This document shows positions 44,193 through 53,656 of a stretch of 64,000 nucleotides of DNA, piece by piece. A program made the position numbers and the translations under genes. This DNA comes from Kurthia sibirica. GTDB taxonomy: Bacteria > Bacillota > Bacilli > Bacillales_A > Planococcaceae. The notes below the pieces were generated by a model. The model did not search any database. It saw nothing but the letters and a program-made list of their open reading frames with translations, and was not told the DNA's origin. The stretch lies in contig NZ_QFVR01000017.1 of NCBI RefSeq assembly GCF_003143975.1, forward strand, positions 1 through 64,000, in the 5' to 3' direction. Numbering within the stretch: position 1 is the stretch's first letter; each line of letters begins with the position of its first letter.

Positions 44193-45551
44193 TTGGCACA
44201 AACAATTAGTACAAAGGGCAAGTTAAGTTTATTTCATTTAACTTGGCCCATTTTTTTAGAGTTTTTCTTATTTATGTTAATGGGTTTAGCTGATACATTT
44301 ATGCTGAGCGCAGTATCGGACCAAGCAGTTGCAGGGGTGGGGACTGCAAACCAATATATCCAAATTGCAATCTTACTATTAGGTGTTGTTGGGACAGGTG
44401 CATCCATTGTCGTGTCACAATATATCGGTGCGCGAAAAATGTTCGAAGCGACAAAAATTGCTGCACTATCGGTGACTTTAAATTTGGTAATGGGATTAAT
44501 AATGAGTGGCTTATTCATCTTGTTATCGAAGCAAATGATGAAGCTAATGAATTTACAAGGTGAAGTACTACAATTTGCGCAGAGTTATCTAGCAATTGTC
44601 GGTGGGTTTTTATTTTTCCAAGCACTTATTACTACAGTGGCAGCAATTATTCGTGTGCAAGGCTGGACTAAGCAAGCGATGTTTGTATCTTTAGGGATGA
44701 ATATCCTTCATCTATTATTAAATTATGTACTGATTTTCGGTCATTTTGGTTTTCCTAAAATGGGTGTTGAAGGCGCAGCCTGGTCATCGGTAATTAGCCG
44801 AGCAGTGGCGGCAATCGTCTTCATTTGGTTACTTACAAGGGCGTTAGAAGTGAAGGTGCAATTGAAAAATTTCATTACTTGGTCCAATGAGTTTGTTGGT
44901 AAAATATTGCGCATCGGTATTCCAGCAGCTTTTGAACAAATTTTATATCAATTCGCACAAATTGTCTTACTTTATTATGTCACGTATCTAGGGACGGAAT
45001 CATTAACAGCCCGTCAATATGCCATGAATATTTCGATGTTAATCTATTTATTTGCGATGGCAATTGGGACTGGAACAGCAATTATTATTGGACGATATGT
45101 TGGCGCAAGGGAGACCGAGCATGCGTATAAACAAGTGTGGTCAAGCTTGCGAGCAGCGCTAGCTGTTTCCGTTGTGATGGTCATTATTGTCATCATTTTC
45201 CGCAATCAATTGATGGGGTTATTTACAGATAATGACGAAATTATAAAAATTGGAGCAAGTGTTTTAGCCTTGAGTTTCTTATTAGAAACAGGAAGAACAA
45301 TTAATATTACAATTATTAATTCATTGCGCGCATCAGGTGATGCACGCTTTCCTGTGAAAATAGGTTTTATATCAATGATTTGTATTTGTTTACCAGTAGG
45401 CTATGTCCTTGTTTTCGTTATGGATCTTGGATTAATAGGTGTTTGGTTAGCTATCGCATTAGATGAATGGCTACGAGCAATCCTCGTATTATTTCGCTGG
45501 AAAAGCCGTAAGTGGCAACGTTTTGCACTTGTACCATCCTCAAAAGAATGA
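44193..45551 (+). CDS. MATE-family efflux transporter
   Basis: 452 residues, 12 membrane helices in two halves of the NorM/DinF type (LTWPIFLEFFLFMLMGLADTFMLS at the start; IGIPAAFEQILYQFAQIVLL opening the second half). Exports cationic or toxic compounds using Na+ or H+. TTG start at 44193 with TGGAG ribosome binding site. Operator at 44128 suggests control by the PadR-type protein at 49302. Confidence 0.9.
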   Translation: MAQTISTKGKLSLFHLTWPIFLEFFLFMLMGLADTFMLSAVSDQAVAGVGTANQYIQIAILLLGVVGTGASIVVSQYIGARKMFEATKIAALSVTLNLVMGLIMSGLFILLSKQMMKLMNLQGEVLQFAQSYLAIVGGFLFFQALITTVAAIIRVQGWTKQAMFVSLGMNILHLLLNYVLIFGHFGFPKMGVEGAAWSSVISRAVAAIVFIWLLTRALEVKVQLKNFITWSNEFVGKILRIGIPAAFEQILYQFAQIVLLYYVTYLGTESLTARQYAMNISMLIYLFAMAIGTGTAIIIGRYVGARETEHAYKQVWSSLRAALAVSVVMVIIVIIFRNQLMGLFTDNDEIIKIGASVLALSFLLETGRTINITIINSLRASGDARFPVKIGFISMICICLPVGYVLVFVMDLGLIGVWLAIALDEWLRAILVLFRWKSRKWQRFALVPSSKE

Positions 45552-45580
45552 AATAAGTATAGTTGCTTCATGCTATTTTA

Positions 45581-45621
45581 AAACAGTCAGTGTTCGGGCG
45601 TTTACCGAACACTGACTGTTT
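45581..45621 (+). terminator. Terminator after the first MATE gene
   Basis: Perfect 17-bp stem AAACAGTCAGTGTTCGG / CCGAACACTGACTGTTT. Confidence 0.9.
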
Positions 45622-45860
45622 AGTTTTGTACAGATACACATAATATTTTATATGTGCCTTATTAACGTCACGACTATTTTTAATACTAAAGGCCGGTTAT
45701 GTAATCATTCGCACAGTAAATTTGATCAACGCATAAAAAGTATAGGGATGGCTAAGGAAGCAAATAGTATAACGTTCATATGTACCAAAGAATGTAGTCG
45801 TTCATAATTTGTTCATATGTGTTGTATATACTCCTAGTAACAAAAAAACACATCTTATTA

Positions 45861-45925
45861 TTAGATGTCTAACTAAAAAATTGACAGCGTTATTTGTGTA
45901 TCGTATCATTAGTTAGAAATCTAAC
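45861..45925 (+). promoter_or_regulatory. marR promoter with two palindromic operators
   Basis: TTGACA (45881-45886), 17-bp spacer, TATCAT (45904-45909). TTAGA-TG-TCTAA (45861-45872) lies just upstream and GTTAGA-AA-TCTAAC (45912-45925) just downstream of the promoter. Both match the palindrome at 46405 before the MATE gene. Confidence 0.8.
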
Positions 45926-45945
45926 GAATAGAAAGAAGTGGTCAT

Positions 45946-46380
45946 ATGTCAAAAACTAATTATCAATTTCAAATAAGAAATATTGGTCATATTATGAAGC
46001 AACTCGGTGATCAAAAATTAGAACAATATGGCCTCACTTCTGAACAGGGGCATGTAGTGGGTTATTTGGTTGGTCATATGGAAGAGAATATCACGCAAAA
46101 AGAGTTAGAAAAAGTATTTCAACGGAAAGCCTCTACCATTTCAAGTATTGTAACAAATTTAGAAAAAAATAATTTTGTTCAAAGAAAGATTGATCCAACA
46201 GATGAACGGCGAAAAATTATTCAACCATTACAAAGAGCAATTGATGTAACGCTGGAGTATGAAGTGTTTTTTGAGGATTTAGAAGTGGGTATGGCACAGG
46301 GCTTTTCAACGCAAGAAAAAGTAGAATTATCTCAACTACTAGAACGAACTATTATCAATTTAACACAGATGAAACGTTGA
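45946..46380 (+). CDS. MarR-family transcriptional regulator
   Basis: 144 residues with a winged HTH (ITQKELEKVFQRKASTISSI, VTNLEKNNFVQRKIDPTDERRKIIQ). Probably represses itself and the downstream MATE transporter through the GTTAGA-type palindromes, with release by a drug-like ligand. Ribosome binding site GAAAGAAGTGG. Confidence 0.9.
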   Translation: MSKTNYQFQIRNIGHIMKQLGDQKLEQYGLTSEQGHVVGYLVGHMEENITQKELEKVFQRKASTISSIVTNLEKNNFVQRKIDPTDERRKIIQPLQRAIDVTLEYEVFFEDLEVGMAQGFSTQEKVELSQLLERTIINLTQMKR

Positions 46381-46404
46381 ATTATTCAATGTTTCACCAC
46401 TATA

Positions 46405-46422
46405 TAGTTAGATATCTAACTA
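46405..46422. promoter_or_regulatory. 18-bp perfect palindrome (MarR operator)
   Basis: TAGTTAGATATCTAACTA lies between marR and the MATE gene, the same core as the two sites upstream of marR. Confidence 0.8.
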
Positions 46423-46440
46423 ATTGGAAGGATGATTTTT

Positions 46441-47790
46441 ATGAACGCGAACTACTATTTTGAGAAAGCATCAATCCCGAAGGCAGTGATGCATTTTTCG
46501 CTGCCAATGATTATAGGGATGTCTGTCAGCATCATTTATACTTTGCTAAATGCCTTTTTTATCGGATTGTTACATGATTCGGTTATGATAACAGCAATCA
46601 CATTAACATTACCGGTGTTCGCTCTATTAATGGCGCTGGGAAATCTTATTGGAGTCGGTGGAGGTACATTTATTTCACGATTATTCGGTGAGAAAAAATT
46701 CACTAAAATGAAGGAAGTATCTTCATTTTCATTCTATGCCTCTATTGTTTTGGGGATAATAACGATGATCATCGGTGTACTATTTATCGATGGTATTACA
46801 AGAGGTTTAGGTGCAAGTTCTGATGCATTTATCTACACCAAGCAATATGTTTTAGTGATGATTTTAGGTGCACCCTTCTTTATTTTAAATTTTTCGCTAG
46901 AACAAATTGTACGTTCTGAAGGGGCTGCAGTCGTATCAATGATTGGCATGTTTGTCAGTGTAATCATCAATTTGGCATTAGATCCACTCTTTATTTTTGT
47001 CTTTCATTGGGGTGTACCCGGTGTTGCAGTTGCCACATTAATCGGTAATATGGGGGCAGTCATCTATTATGCAATGTATATTGTAAGAAAGAGTGAACTA
47101 TTGACTTTTTCTTGGCACTTCTTGAAAATAGAAAAATCAGTTGTGCAAGAAATCGTGAAAATTGGTATTCCAGTGGCACTTATGAGTGCATTAATGGGTG
47201 TAACCGCTTTAATATTTATGAATTATGCGGCGTTATATGGCGACAATGCAGTGGCTTCCTATGGCATCTCTCAACGTATATTACAATTACCAGAACTCAT
47301 TATCATGGGGCTTTGTGAAGGTGTAATCCCATTAATTGCCTATAATTTCACAGCAAATAAAAAACGTATGTCTGCAGCGATTAAGTTTACAAGTCTCGTT
47401 GTAGGAACGCTAGCAACGCTCTTTGCGATCATCGCATTCTTTGTAGGTAATCATGTTATTGGGTTATTCACTATTGATCCAGATGTGATTGAATTAGGTA
47501 GCTATGTTATCAAAGTTATTTTTATTTCATTATTTATTACAGGATTTACGAGTTTAATGATTGGTATTTTCCAAGCGACTGGCCAGGGAAAAGCAGCGCT
47601 CACTATGTCCTTGTCTCAAGGCTTAGCGATGATTCCAGTATTGATTATTGCCAACCATTACTTTGATTTTCATGGAGTGATATGGGCAATTGTTATAGGG
47701 GATGTTATCACTTTTGTCATCGGTATATCAGTACTCTATGTTTTAAGGAATAAATTGACGGTATCAAAGGACTTCGAATTTGAAGGTTAA
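46441..47790 (+). CDS. MATE-family efflux transporter (MepA-like)
   Basis: 449 residues from ATG 46441 (GGAAGGATG ribosome binding site; the ATG at 46432 lies inside it). Twelve membrane helices: ASIPKAVMHFSLPMIIGMSV at the start, GVGGGTFISRLFGEKK, and IGIPVALMSALMGVTALIFM in the second half. The marR-MATE pairing parallels mepR-mepA of Staphylococcus. Confidence 0.9.
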   Translation: MNANYYFEKASIPKAVMHFSLPMIIGMSVSIIYTLLNAFFIGLLHDSVMITAITLTLPVFALLMALGNLIGVGGGTFISRLFGEKKFTKMKEVSSFSFYASIVLGIITMIIGVLFIDGITRGLGASSDAFIYTKQYVLVMILGAPFFILNFSLEQIVRSEGAAVVSMIGMFVSVIINLALDPLFIFVFHWGVPGVAVATLIGNMGAVIYYAMYIVRKSELLTFSWHFLKIEKSVVQEIVKIGIPVALMSALMGVTALIFMNYAALYGDNAVASYGISQRILQLPELIIMGLCEGVIPLIAYNFTANKKRMSAAIKFTSLVVGTLATLFAIIAFFVGNHVIGLFTIDPDVIELGSYVIKVIFISLFITGFTSLMIGIFQATGQGKAALTMSLSQGLAMIPVLIIANHYFDFHGVIWAIVIGDVITFVIGISVLYVLRNKLTVSKDFEFEG

Positions 47791-47827
47791 TATAATAGAG
47801 GAAAGTATGATTATCTACTAATCATAG

Positions 47828-47876
47828 AGAGGCATTAGATGCGTTCGCAACTGAACGCATGCTAATGTCTTTTTTA
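47828..47876 (+). terminator. Terminator after the MepA-like gene
   Basis: GAGGCATTAGATGCGTTC and GAACGCATGCTAATGTCT pair with small bulges; T6 follows. Confidence 0.8.
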
Positions 47877-47961
47877 TGCGGTAAACAAGATATACAACTA
47901 TTATTGCCATAAAATGGACACAAAATAATTTGTAATGCAAACGGTTCCAATTATTTATTAG

Positions 47962-48019
47962 TTGATTTCACTATTACGGCAGTGTATTATACTTTAAGTG
48001 AAGTACTCTAATTAGAGTA
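47962..48019 (+). promoter_or_regulatory. Promoter and operator of the YhgE-like/PadR operon
   Basis: TTGATT (47962-47967), 17-bp spacer, TATTAT (47985-47990), followed at 48004-48019 by the perfect 16-bp palindrome TACTCTAATTAGAGTA near the transcription start. Confidence 0.7.
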
Positions 48020-48048
48020 TATATTGAAAAGCAGAGGAGATAAACAAC

Positions 48049-49233
48049 TTGAAATTTAAAGAATTCATGAAAACAAAAGGGGCAATCGGAGCAATTTTTA
48101 TGGCAGTATTTTATGCTGTAGCGATGCTGGGTATTTTCTTATCAGGTTATACAGCGATTCCGGGAAATATGGATGAGCTAAAAATTGCGTTAGTAAATGA
48201 TGATCAAGGTGACGCAGGTAAAAATATTGCTAAAGAATTAAATAAGAGTCTACCATTTAAAACAATTGAAAGTGATATAACGAATAAAGAAGCAATGAAT
48301 AAACTAGAAAAAAATGATTTAGCATTAGTTATTCATATTCCAGAGAACTTTTCTTCAAATGCTAAAAAAGGTAAAACTGCAAACATTGATTATACAGTGA
48401 ATGAAGCATCCGCAACGATGGTGTCATCATCAATGTCAGCAGTAGTGAATCAAATTAATAATCAATTAAGTGCTAACTTCTCAGAACAAACAGCTAAAGG
48501 TATTTTAATGAACTTTAACTTGCCAGAAGAACAAGCTGAAGAGATGTCTAAACAAATTGAAAATAGTTATGTAGGTAATTATAAAGTAATGAATGATGTA
48601 CCAGATGGTATGCATCATAATATGTTGGCTATGTTCTTAACGATGGCTTGTTACGTCGGAGCGATGATTGGTTCTATGTTATTAGTCGGTTCGTTTAAAG
48701 CAAGTCGTGGTAAAGCATCAAAAACAAAATTATTTGTCTATGTACAACTTGCAGCAATTCTTGTTGGTGTCATTTCAGGTATTTGTGCAATCGGTATTGG
48801 TATGGCATTTACTCAAGCTGATTTATCACTATTAATTCCAGCATTTGCGCAACAAATTTTACTTTATTGGGTAGCCTTTAACTTTACTGCCATCCCAACA
48901 TTTTTCCTTGGTGAAGGGGGTATGATTCTTAATATTCCAGTCTTACTTGTACAAACAATTGCGAATGGCGCAACAATGCCACGCGATATGATGTATCCAG
49001 TATTCGAATGGATTAGTTATATTACACCAATGTACTATTCTGTCCAATCTTATTTTGCTATGTTCTATGGTTCAATAGGGTCACTCCAATTTATTTGGAA
49101 GCTAGCGTTAGTAGGGGTTGTTGCTATGGTAATTAATATTCTAATCGTACGTTTCATCCACAAACCATTGCCAGTTGATCCAAAACCAGAAGTGAAAAAA
49201 GAAGAAAAGAAAAAAGCTGAAGCTACTGTCTAA
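48049..49233 (+). CDS. YhgE/Pip-like ABC-2 family membrane protein
   Basis: 394 residues with TTG start and GAGGAG ribosome binding site. One N-terminal membrane helix, a large extracellular domain (LKIALVNDDQGDAGKNIAKE, LALVIHIPENFSSNAKKGK, YTVNEASATMVSSSMSAVV), then five to six C-terminal helices and a charged tail (KPEVKKEEKKKAEATV). This is the shape of YhgE/Pip and DUF3533 proteins, ABC-2-type permease relatives linked to solvent/antimicrobial export or surface secretion. It is co-transcribed with the PadR-like gene. Confidence 0.85.
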   Translation: MKFKEFMKTKGAIGAIFMAVFYAVAMLGIFLSGYTAIPGNMDELKIALVNDDQGDAGKNIAKELNKSLPFKTIESDITNKEAMNKLEKNDLALVIHIPENFSSNAKKGKTANIDYTVNEASATMVSSSMSAVVNQINNQLSANFSEQTAKGILMNFNLPEEQAEEMSKQIENSYVGNYKVMNDVPDGMHHNMLAMFLTMACYVGAMIGSMLLVGSFKASRGKASKTKLFVYVQLAAILVGVISGICAIGIGMAFTQADLSLLIPAFAQQILLYWVAFNFTAIPTFFLGEGGMILNIPVLLVQTIANGATMPRDMMYPVFEWISYITPMYYSVQSYFAMFYGSIGSLQFIWKLALVGVVAMVINILIVRFIHKPLPVDPKPEVKKEEKKKAEATV

Positions 49234-49301
49234 TTATGGTAAGATAAGACGGAATAATGGCGTCTTATAAAACATGTGATGAAAGTAGGGATTGTTACAT
49301 C

Positions 49302-49841
49302 ATGTCAATTCAAATTTTTATTTTAAGTAAATTAATGGCTGAGAATAACTATCCATATAAGTTAAAAAAAGAATTATCTTCACCTATCCCATTTGATGAG
49401 ATGGGAAAATTAACGGAAAGTAAACTGTATTATCATTTCGATTCACTTTTGAAGCAAGGGCTTGTCGAAACAGTGGAAGTTATTCATGAATTGAATCGAC
49501 CAGATAAACAAATTTTTAGTATTACAGATGAAGGTCGAAAACAGCTGCCACTAAAAATGTATGAACTTTTCACAAAAGCAAATAATTTAGGTGAAATGAT
49601 TGTCGGTCTTGTCTATATTGAATTTGTCGATCGTCAAAAGGTGATTGAGATATTTGAAAATCGCTTGAAGCAACATGAGGAGAAATTAGATAAAATGATT
49701 TCGATCTATGCCAAGATGAAAGAAAAAGACCAGCAAAGACCCGTTGTTATGTATTATAATGACTATTTTAAAGACAAAATGGACCGAGAAACTTATTGGC
49801 TACGAACGTTAATTGAAGGGTTAAAAACTAAAAAATATTAA
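49302..49841 (+). CDS. PadR-family transcriptional regulator
   Basis: 179 residues from ATG 49302 (MSIQIFILSKLMAENNYPYKL), the usual family start; an ATG at 49257 would add 15 atypical residues. PadR winged helix with LTESKLYYHFDSLLKQGLVE and NRPDKQIFSITDEGRKQL, plus the C-terminal helical domain. Likely repressor binding TACTCTAATTAGAGTA upstream of its own operon and the related site at 44128. Confidence 0.85.
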   Translation: MSIQIFILSKLMAENNYPYKLKKELSSPIPFDEMGKLTESKLYYHFDSLLKQGLVETVEVIHELNRPDKQIFSITDEGRKQLPLKMYELFTKANNLGEMIVGLVYIEFVDRQKVIEIFENRLKQHEEKLDKMISIYAKMKEKDQQRPVVMYYNDYFKDKMDRETYWLRTLIEGLKTKKY

Positions 49842-49849
49842 AGAAAGGG

Positions 49850-49884
49850 CCTATTCAGCTTGTGTGACTGAATAGGCTTTTTTG
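49850..49884 (+). terminator. Terminator of the YhgE-like/PadR operon
   Basis: GCCTATTCAG and CTGAATAGGC over a nine-base loop, then T6. Confidence 0.85.
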
Positions 49885-50061
49885 TACGAATCAATAAATG
49901 AATGAATCATTCATATTATTGATTTGATCGATGAACAAGAGAGAGTATTTTCTTTATATTGACAATACAACAAATGAAATATAGTATTAATAGTCCTGCA
50001 ATCAATTTGATTGTGAGGGAACTTAAACAGTTCATTCTTAAATGAGAAGAGGATGAAAGAT

Positions 50062-50460
50062 TTGAATAAAGAACAATTAGTAGCAAGTGCACGCAGCATG
50101 AAATCAAAAGCGTATATTCCATACTCGAATTTTCCAGTAGGTGCGGCATTATTATTATCAGATGGTAAAGTCATTAATGGTGTCAATGTTGAAAATGTGT
50201 CATTGGGAGCAACAAATTGTGCAGAACGTACAGCGGTCTTTACGGCTGTTGCAGAAGGATATAAAAAAGGTGATTTTGCAGCTATTGCCATTGCAGGTGA
50301 TACGGCAGATTATTTACCACCATGTAGTATTTGCAGACAGGTATTAGCCGAATTTTGTTTACCCGATATGCCTGTATACTTAACAAATGCCAACGAAGAA
50401 ATTTTAACCTTAACTTTAAAAGAACTATTACCATATGCTTTTACAGATTTAGAAATGTAA
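50062..50460 (+). CDS. cdd: Cytidine deaminase
   Basis: 132 residues from TTG 50062. The alternative ATG at 50053 abuts the GAGG ribosome binding site, whereas TTG gives MNKEQLVASA and places the zinc ligands at Cys53 (NCAERTA, Glu55 catalytic), Cys88 and Cys91 (PCSICRQ), nearly the B. subtilis Cdd numbering. Homotetrameric enzyme converting cytidine and deoxycytidine to uridine forms. Confidence 0.92.
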   Translation: MNKEQLVASARSMKSKAYIPYSNFPVGAALLLSDGKVINGVNVENVSLGATNCAERTAVFTAVAEGYKKGDFAAIAIAGDTADYLPPCSICRQVLAEFCLPDMPVYLTNANEEILTLTLKELLPYAFTDLEM

Positions 50461-50466
50461 GGTAGC

Positions 50467-50507
50467 AAAAAGCGCAACTTGGATTATTCCAGTTAGCGCT
50501 TTTTTTG
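50467..50507 (+). terminator. Terminator after cdd
   Basis: AAAAAGCGC...GCGCTTTTTTT with an imperfect inner stem. Confidence 0.75.
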
Positions 50508-50519
50508 TGGTTTTATTAG

Positions 50520-50885
50520 AGAGGTTGGCGTATCGAAACAATTCATGTTTTAGATATTTGGACATAGCGAAAGCTTTCCGCCGACAGTATCTCACTCTTT
50601 ATTTTAATCATGATGAATAGATCTCAAGCTAGACATAAAAATCGAAGAAATAGCATCTAGTTCTCCTAATGGTCGTTCCGTTTATTGGACTTTAGACAAG
50701 CTACGCCATACCGTTCACATTGAGATTTTAAATAGTTGTGCTTTTTGTTATGTATGTTACCTATAACAGAGCACAATGCCAACAATTCATACACTGGAAA
50801 TGAACCGATCTTTTCACCAAGGACAGTATTCATTCGAAACAAACGAATAGAATAGTGTAGAATCAGCATGGAACAATACAAAATT
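50520..50885. repeat. Dispersed intergenic sequence R2, copy 2 (diverged)
   Basis: No gene seen. Contains CAGAGCACAATGCCAACAAT (50766 region) and GAAACAAACGAATAGAATAGTG, matching parts of 27190-27460 and 63225-63415. Confidence 0.45.
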
Positions 50886-51056
50886 AACAGAGCCTGGGAC
50901 AGAACAAAAATAGTATGTCTCCCATACGAATCATCAAATCAATTGAACGCGTTTTTCGAAGCGGACATGGCTTGAAATGAAAAATCCCGTATGATTTCTA
51001 AAAATCATACGGGATTTTTTCTGTTGAAAATACGTTTGTCTCAGGCTCTTTTATAG
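50886..51056 (+). repeat. Dispersed intergenic repeat R1, complete copy
   Basis: Ends AGAGCCTGGGACAGA and TTTGTCTCAGGCTCT are inverted. The middle AAATCCCGTATGATTT and AAATCATACGGGATTT form a terminator with T6. It probably also terminates the minus-strand TDT gene beside it. Confidence 0.85.
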
Positions 51057-51968
51057 TTATTCTTTTGTGAAGATAAAAAATGCATAGCGTGTCGTTACAA
51101 TAAGCGTGACAAGCGAAGCAATCGTCAACTCGAATAGTACTAAAAAATCTAAGAATGGTAGTTTTAGAACACTATTTGCTAAATGAGCGGCAATAGCTGT
51201 GATGACTAGTGGAAACGTAAATGCAGCAAAACTTGGATAAAACTGTAGTTTCCATAGGTTTGATAAAAAATACAAAGCGACTAAATAGAGCGCTTGACTT
51301 ATTACAAAAGCTATAGCAACAATTGTTGTAGAATGTTCGTCTGTAATCGTAATATAACCGGCCAAACATAACGATGTGGGCGCGGTTAAAATCGTTAATA
51401 AAGGGAAATGTGGTTTTTCATCATAGGCAGTCTTTATTACACGGTATAAAATAAGTGGTAATAATATGCTGTAGTTTATGATGGCGATATAGAAAAAGAT
51501 CGTCCCGATTACATCATTAAAAATAGGGGAAGTGAATGTTATAACACCTATTCCTATAAATGTTATAAACCAACTGGGATAGAGACTATTAATTGTTAAT
51601 TGGCGTGTGAAAACAAAACGGAAGGCAAAATATACCATCAATGCTACATGTAAGATGACACCAAAATACCAGAGTGTAGTGGCAAAACCAGTGATGGTTT
51701 CAAATTGATGTAAAAAGGTAGCAATACCAAAAATAGACATCGTATAGGTTGGTGCTACAGAAGCAATCATTGGATTATTCATATCGATTAAGATTTGACG
51801 GAAATCCAAAATAATGCGACATGATAGCAAGAGCAATAAGACAATCGCAAACCAAGCTAACAGGGTCCCAACATCCTTAGCACCCTGTTGTAAAAAGTAG
51901 TTCGCTAATGAAATGATTGCTAAAATTAATCCACCCATTGGTATGGGTATTTTCTTAATAAAAGTCAT
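51057..51968 (-). CDS. TDT-family (TehA/malate-type) transporter
   Basis: 303 residues, ten hydrophobic helices. The N-terminus IPIPMGGLILAIISLANYF is the family hallmark, with FHQF-type and DxxxILIDMNNPMIASV segments following helix 2. Relatives transport C4-dicarboxylates, tellurite or anions. Monocistronic. Confidence 0.85.
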   Translation of the reverse strand: MTFIKKIPIPMGGLILAIISLANYFLQQGAKDVGTLLAWFAIVLLLLLSCRIILDFRQILIDMNNPMIASVAPTYTMSIFGIATFLHQFETITGFATTLWYFGVILHVALMVYFAFRFVFTRQLTINSLYPSWFITFIGIGVITFTSPIFNDVIGTIFFYIAIINYSILLPLILYRVIKTAYDEKPHFPLLTILTAPTSLCLAGYITITDEHSTTIVAIAFVISQALYLVALYFLSNLWKLQFYPSFAAFTFPLVITAIAAHLANSVLKLPFLDFLVLFELTIASLVTLIVTTRYAFFIFTKE

Positions 51969-52149
51969 GTGAATTATCCTTTTCTTTCTTATATCTGGGT
52001 CGTTGAAACATTGTACATGATAAAATAGATTTTTACTATCTTATAATTAAAAATAAATAAATTGGCATAATAATGGGTATAAATAGAGTAATAGTATATG
52101 ATACAATCTGACAAATTACACCATTTGGTAAAAAGGAGTGTGAGCGACT

Positions 52150-53019
52150 ATGAAGGATAAACCGGTCAGAAAAAAACGTCTAATTCAACTAGTGGGGTTG
52201 CTCGTTCTTATTATAGCAACGATTCTTTTGTCCACTGGTTTTTTAGAAAGAACATCCGATTCAAAGGAAATTTCATCTACAACGATTGATTATGGAGACA
52301 GTGACAATCAAAATTTCAAAATGTATAAACCTTCTAATACCAGCAAGAAAAAAACACCCGTTGTTTTATATATTCATGGTGGAGGCTGGGAAGCGGGGGA
52401 CAAGTCAAATGTCTCTGAAAAACCTAGTTACTTTACGAGTAAAGGTTATACGTTTATTTCGATGAATTACCGCCTTTCACCGATTGCTGATTACGCAGAA
52501 ATGGCTGATGATGTAGCACATGTTGTGAAATGGATAAATGACCATGCGGATGACCACCAATTTGATATGGAGCAATTAACTTTAATGGGGCATTCGGCAG
52601 GTGGTCATTTAGCGATGTTGATTACGATGGACGATCAATATTTGAAGCGTGTAGCTTTACCGCAGAGTATCGTTCATTCTCTTATAAATATTGAAGGACC
52701 AGTCGATATAGGACAATTTATTGAGCAAATACCATCGTATGAACAATTTTTCGGTAGTAATCAACAAGATTGGGAGAAGGCTTCGCCGATTCATTATACT
52801 GAGCAGAAAAATTTACCACCCATGCTCTTTATCGCACATCAAGATGATGCAAATGATTCATTTATTAAGAAAATGACAGCATCTGGTAACCAAGTGTTTT
52901 TATACACTGCAGTGTCGACAAGTCATAGTGATCTAACAAAAGTTTTGGCGACTACAAGTAGCGATGAAGCAATTAGCATGACAAAAGCGTTAACAAAATT
53001 TCTGCAAGATACAAAATAG
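52150..53019 (+). CDS. Membrane-anchored or secreted alpha/beta hydrolase (esterase)
   Basis: 289 residues. N-terminal basic region and one hydrophobic helix (LIQLVGLLVLIIATILLSTGF, 13-33), no lipobox. Carboxylesterase/BD-FAE type: YIHGGGWEAGDKS (oxyanion HGGGW), nucleophile GHSAGGHLAM, and a C-terminal His in TSHSDLTKVL. Acts outside the membrane. AAAGGAGTG ribosome binding site. Confidence 0.85.
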   Translation: MKDKPVRKKRLIQLVGLLVLIIATILLSTGFLERTSDSKEISSTTIDYGDSDNQNFKMYKPSNTSKKKTPVVLYIHGGGWEAGDKSNVSEKPSYFTSKGYTFISMNYRLSPIADYAEMADDVAHVVKWINDHADDHQFDMEQLTLMGHSAGGHLAMLITMDDQYLKRVALPQSIVHSLINIEGPVDIGQFIEQIPSYEQFFGSNQQDWEKASPIHYTEQKNLPPMLFIAHQDDANDSFIKKMTASGNQVFLYTAVSTSHSDLTKVLATTSSDEAISMTKALTKFLQDTK

Positions 53020-53025
53020 TATGTC

Positions 53026-53059
53026 ACAAGAATGGCGCCCCTTGTCATTCTTTTTTTAA
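53026..53059 (+). terminator. Terminator after the esterase gene
   Basis: CAAGAATGGCG...CATTCTTTTTTT hairpin. Confidence 0.55.
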
Positions 53060-53157
53060 TGAAATCAACTACTAGACAACTAGATGAAAATCGATTATGA
53101 TAAAGTGGATAATTATTATCCACGATGAGATAGATAAAAGAAAAGGTGATGAGCAAT

Positions 53158-53640
53158 ATGCAAATGAAGACAGGCGTTGAGCAATCACTCTACGCAATCT
53201 TGCTATTAAATATGTTACCTGATAAGGCCGTGTTACCAGCAGAAGCAATAAGCACACAATTACGTACATCTCAAAGTTATTTTCAAAAAATGTTACGTAA
53301 ATTAGTTAGTGCAGACTTAATACAATCGGTACCTGGGATAAAAGGTGGTTTTAAGCTCAAAAAAAAACCACAGAATATACGTGTTTATGATATATATGTT
53401 GCCATTGAAGGACAGCAATCTTTGTATACGGCGAGTGGTGTCTTAGATGATATGCTCGATTTAGATGGTGATGACTATACATGCTTGATGACGAATGTTA
53501 TGCATGAAGCAGAAAATAGTTGGCAGCAAGTGCTTAAGCGTGAAACAGTTGCATCTATTTATGCTGACATTGAAGAACAATTTAATCCGAAAATACAGCA
53601 ATTAAAGATATGGTTAGAAGAACATATGGTACGCAAATAA
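53158..53640 (+). CDS. Rrf2-family transcriptional regulator
   Basis: 160 residues from ATG 53158 (AAAGGTG ribosome binding site). MQMKTGVEQSLYAILLLNML and LRTSQSYFQKMLRKLVSADLIQSVPGIKGGF form the Rrf2 winged helix. Only one cysteine (TCLM), so no Fe-S cluster of the IscR/NsrR three-cysteine type. Probably regulates the LLM oxidoreductase 16 bases downstream. Confidence 0.88.
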   Translation: MQMKTGVEQSLYAILLLNMLPDKAVLPAEAISTQLRTSQSYFQKMLRKLVSADLIQSVPGIKGGFKLKKKPQNIRVYDIYVAIEGQQSLYTASGVLDDMLDLDGDDYTCLMTNVMHEAENSWQQVLKRETVASIYADIEEQFNPKIQQLKIWLEEHMVRK

Positions 53641-53656
53641 TAGGGGGGTGTGCATC

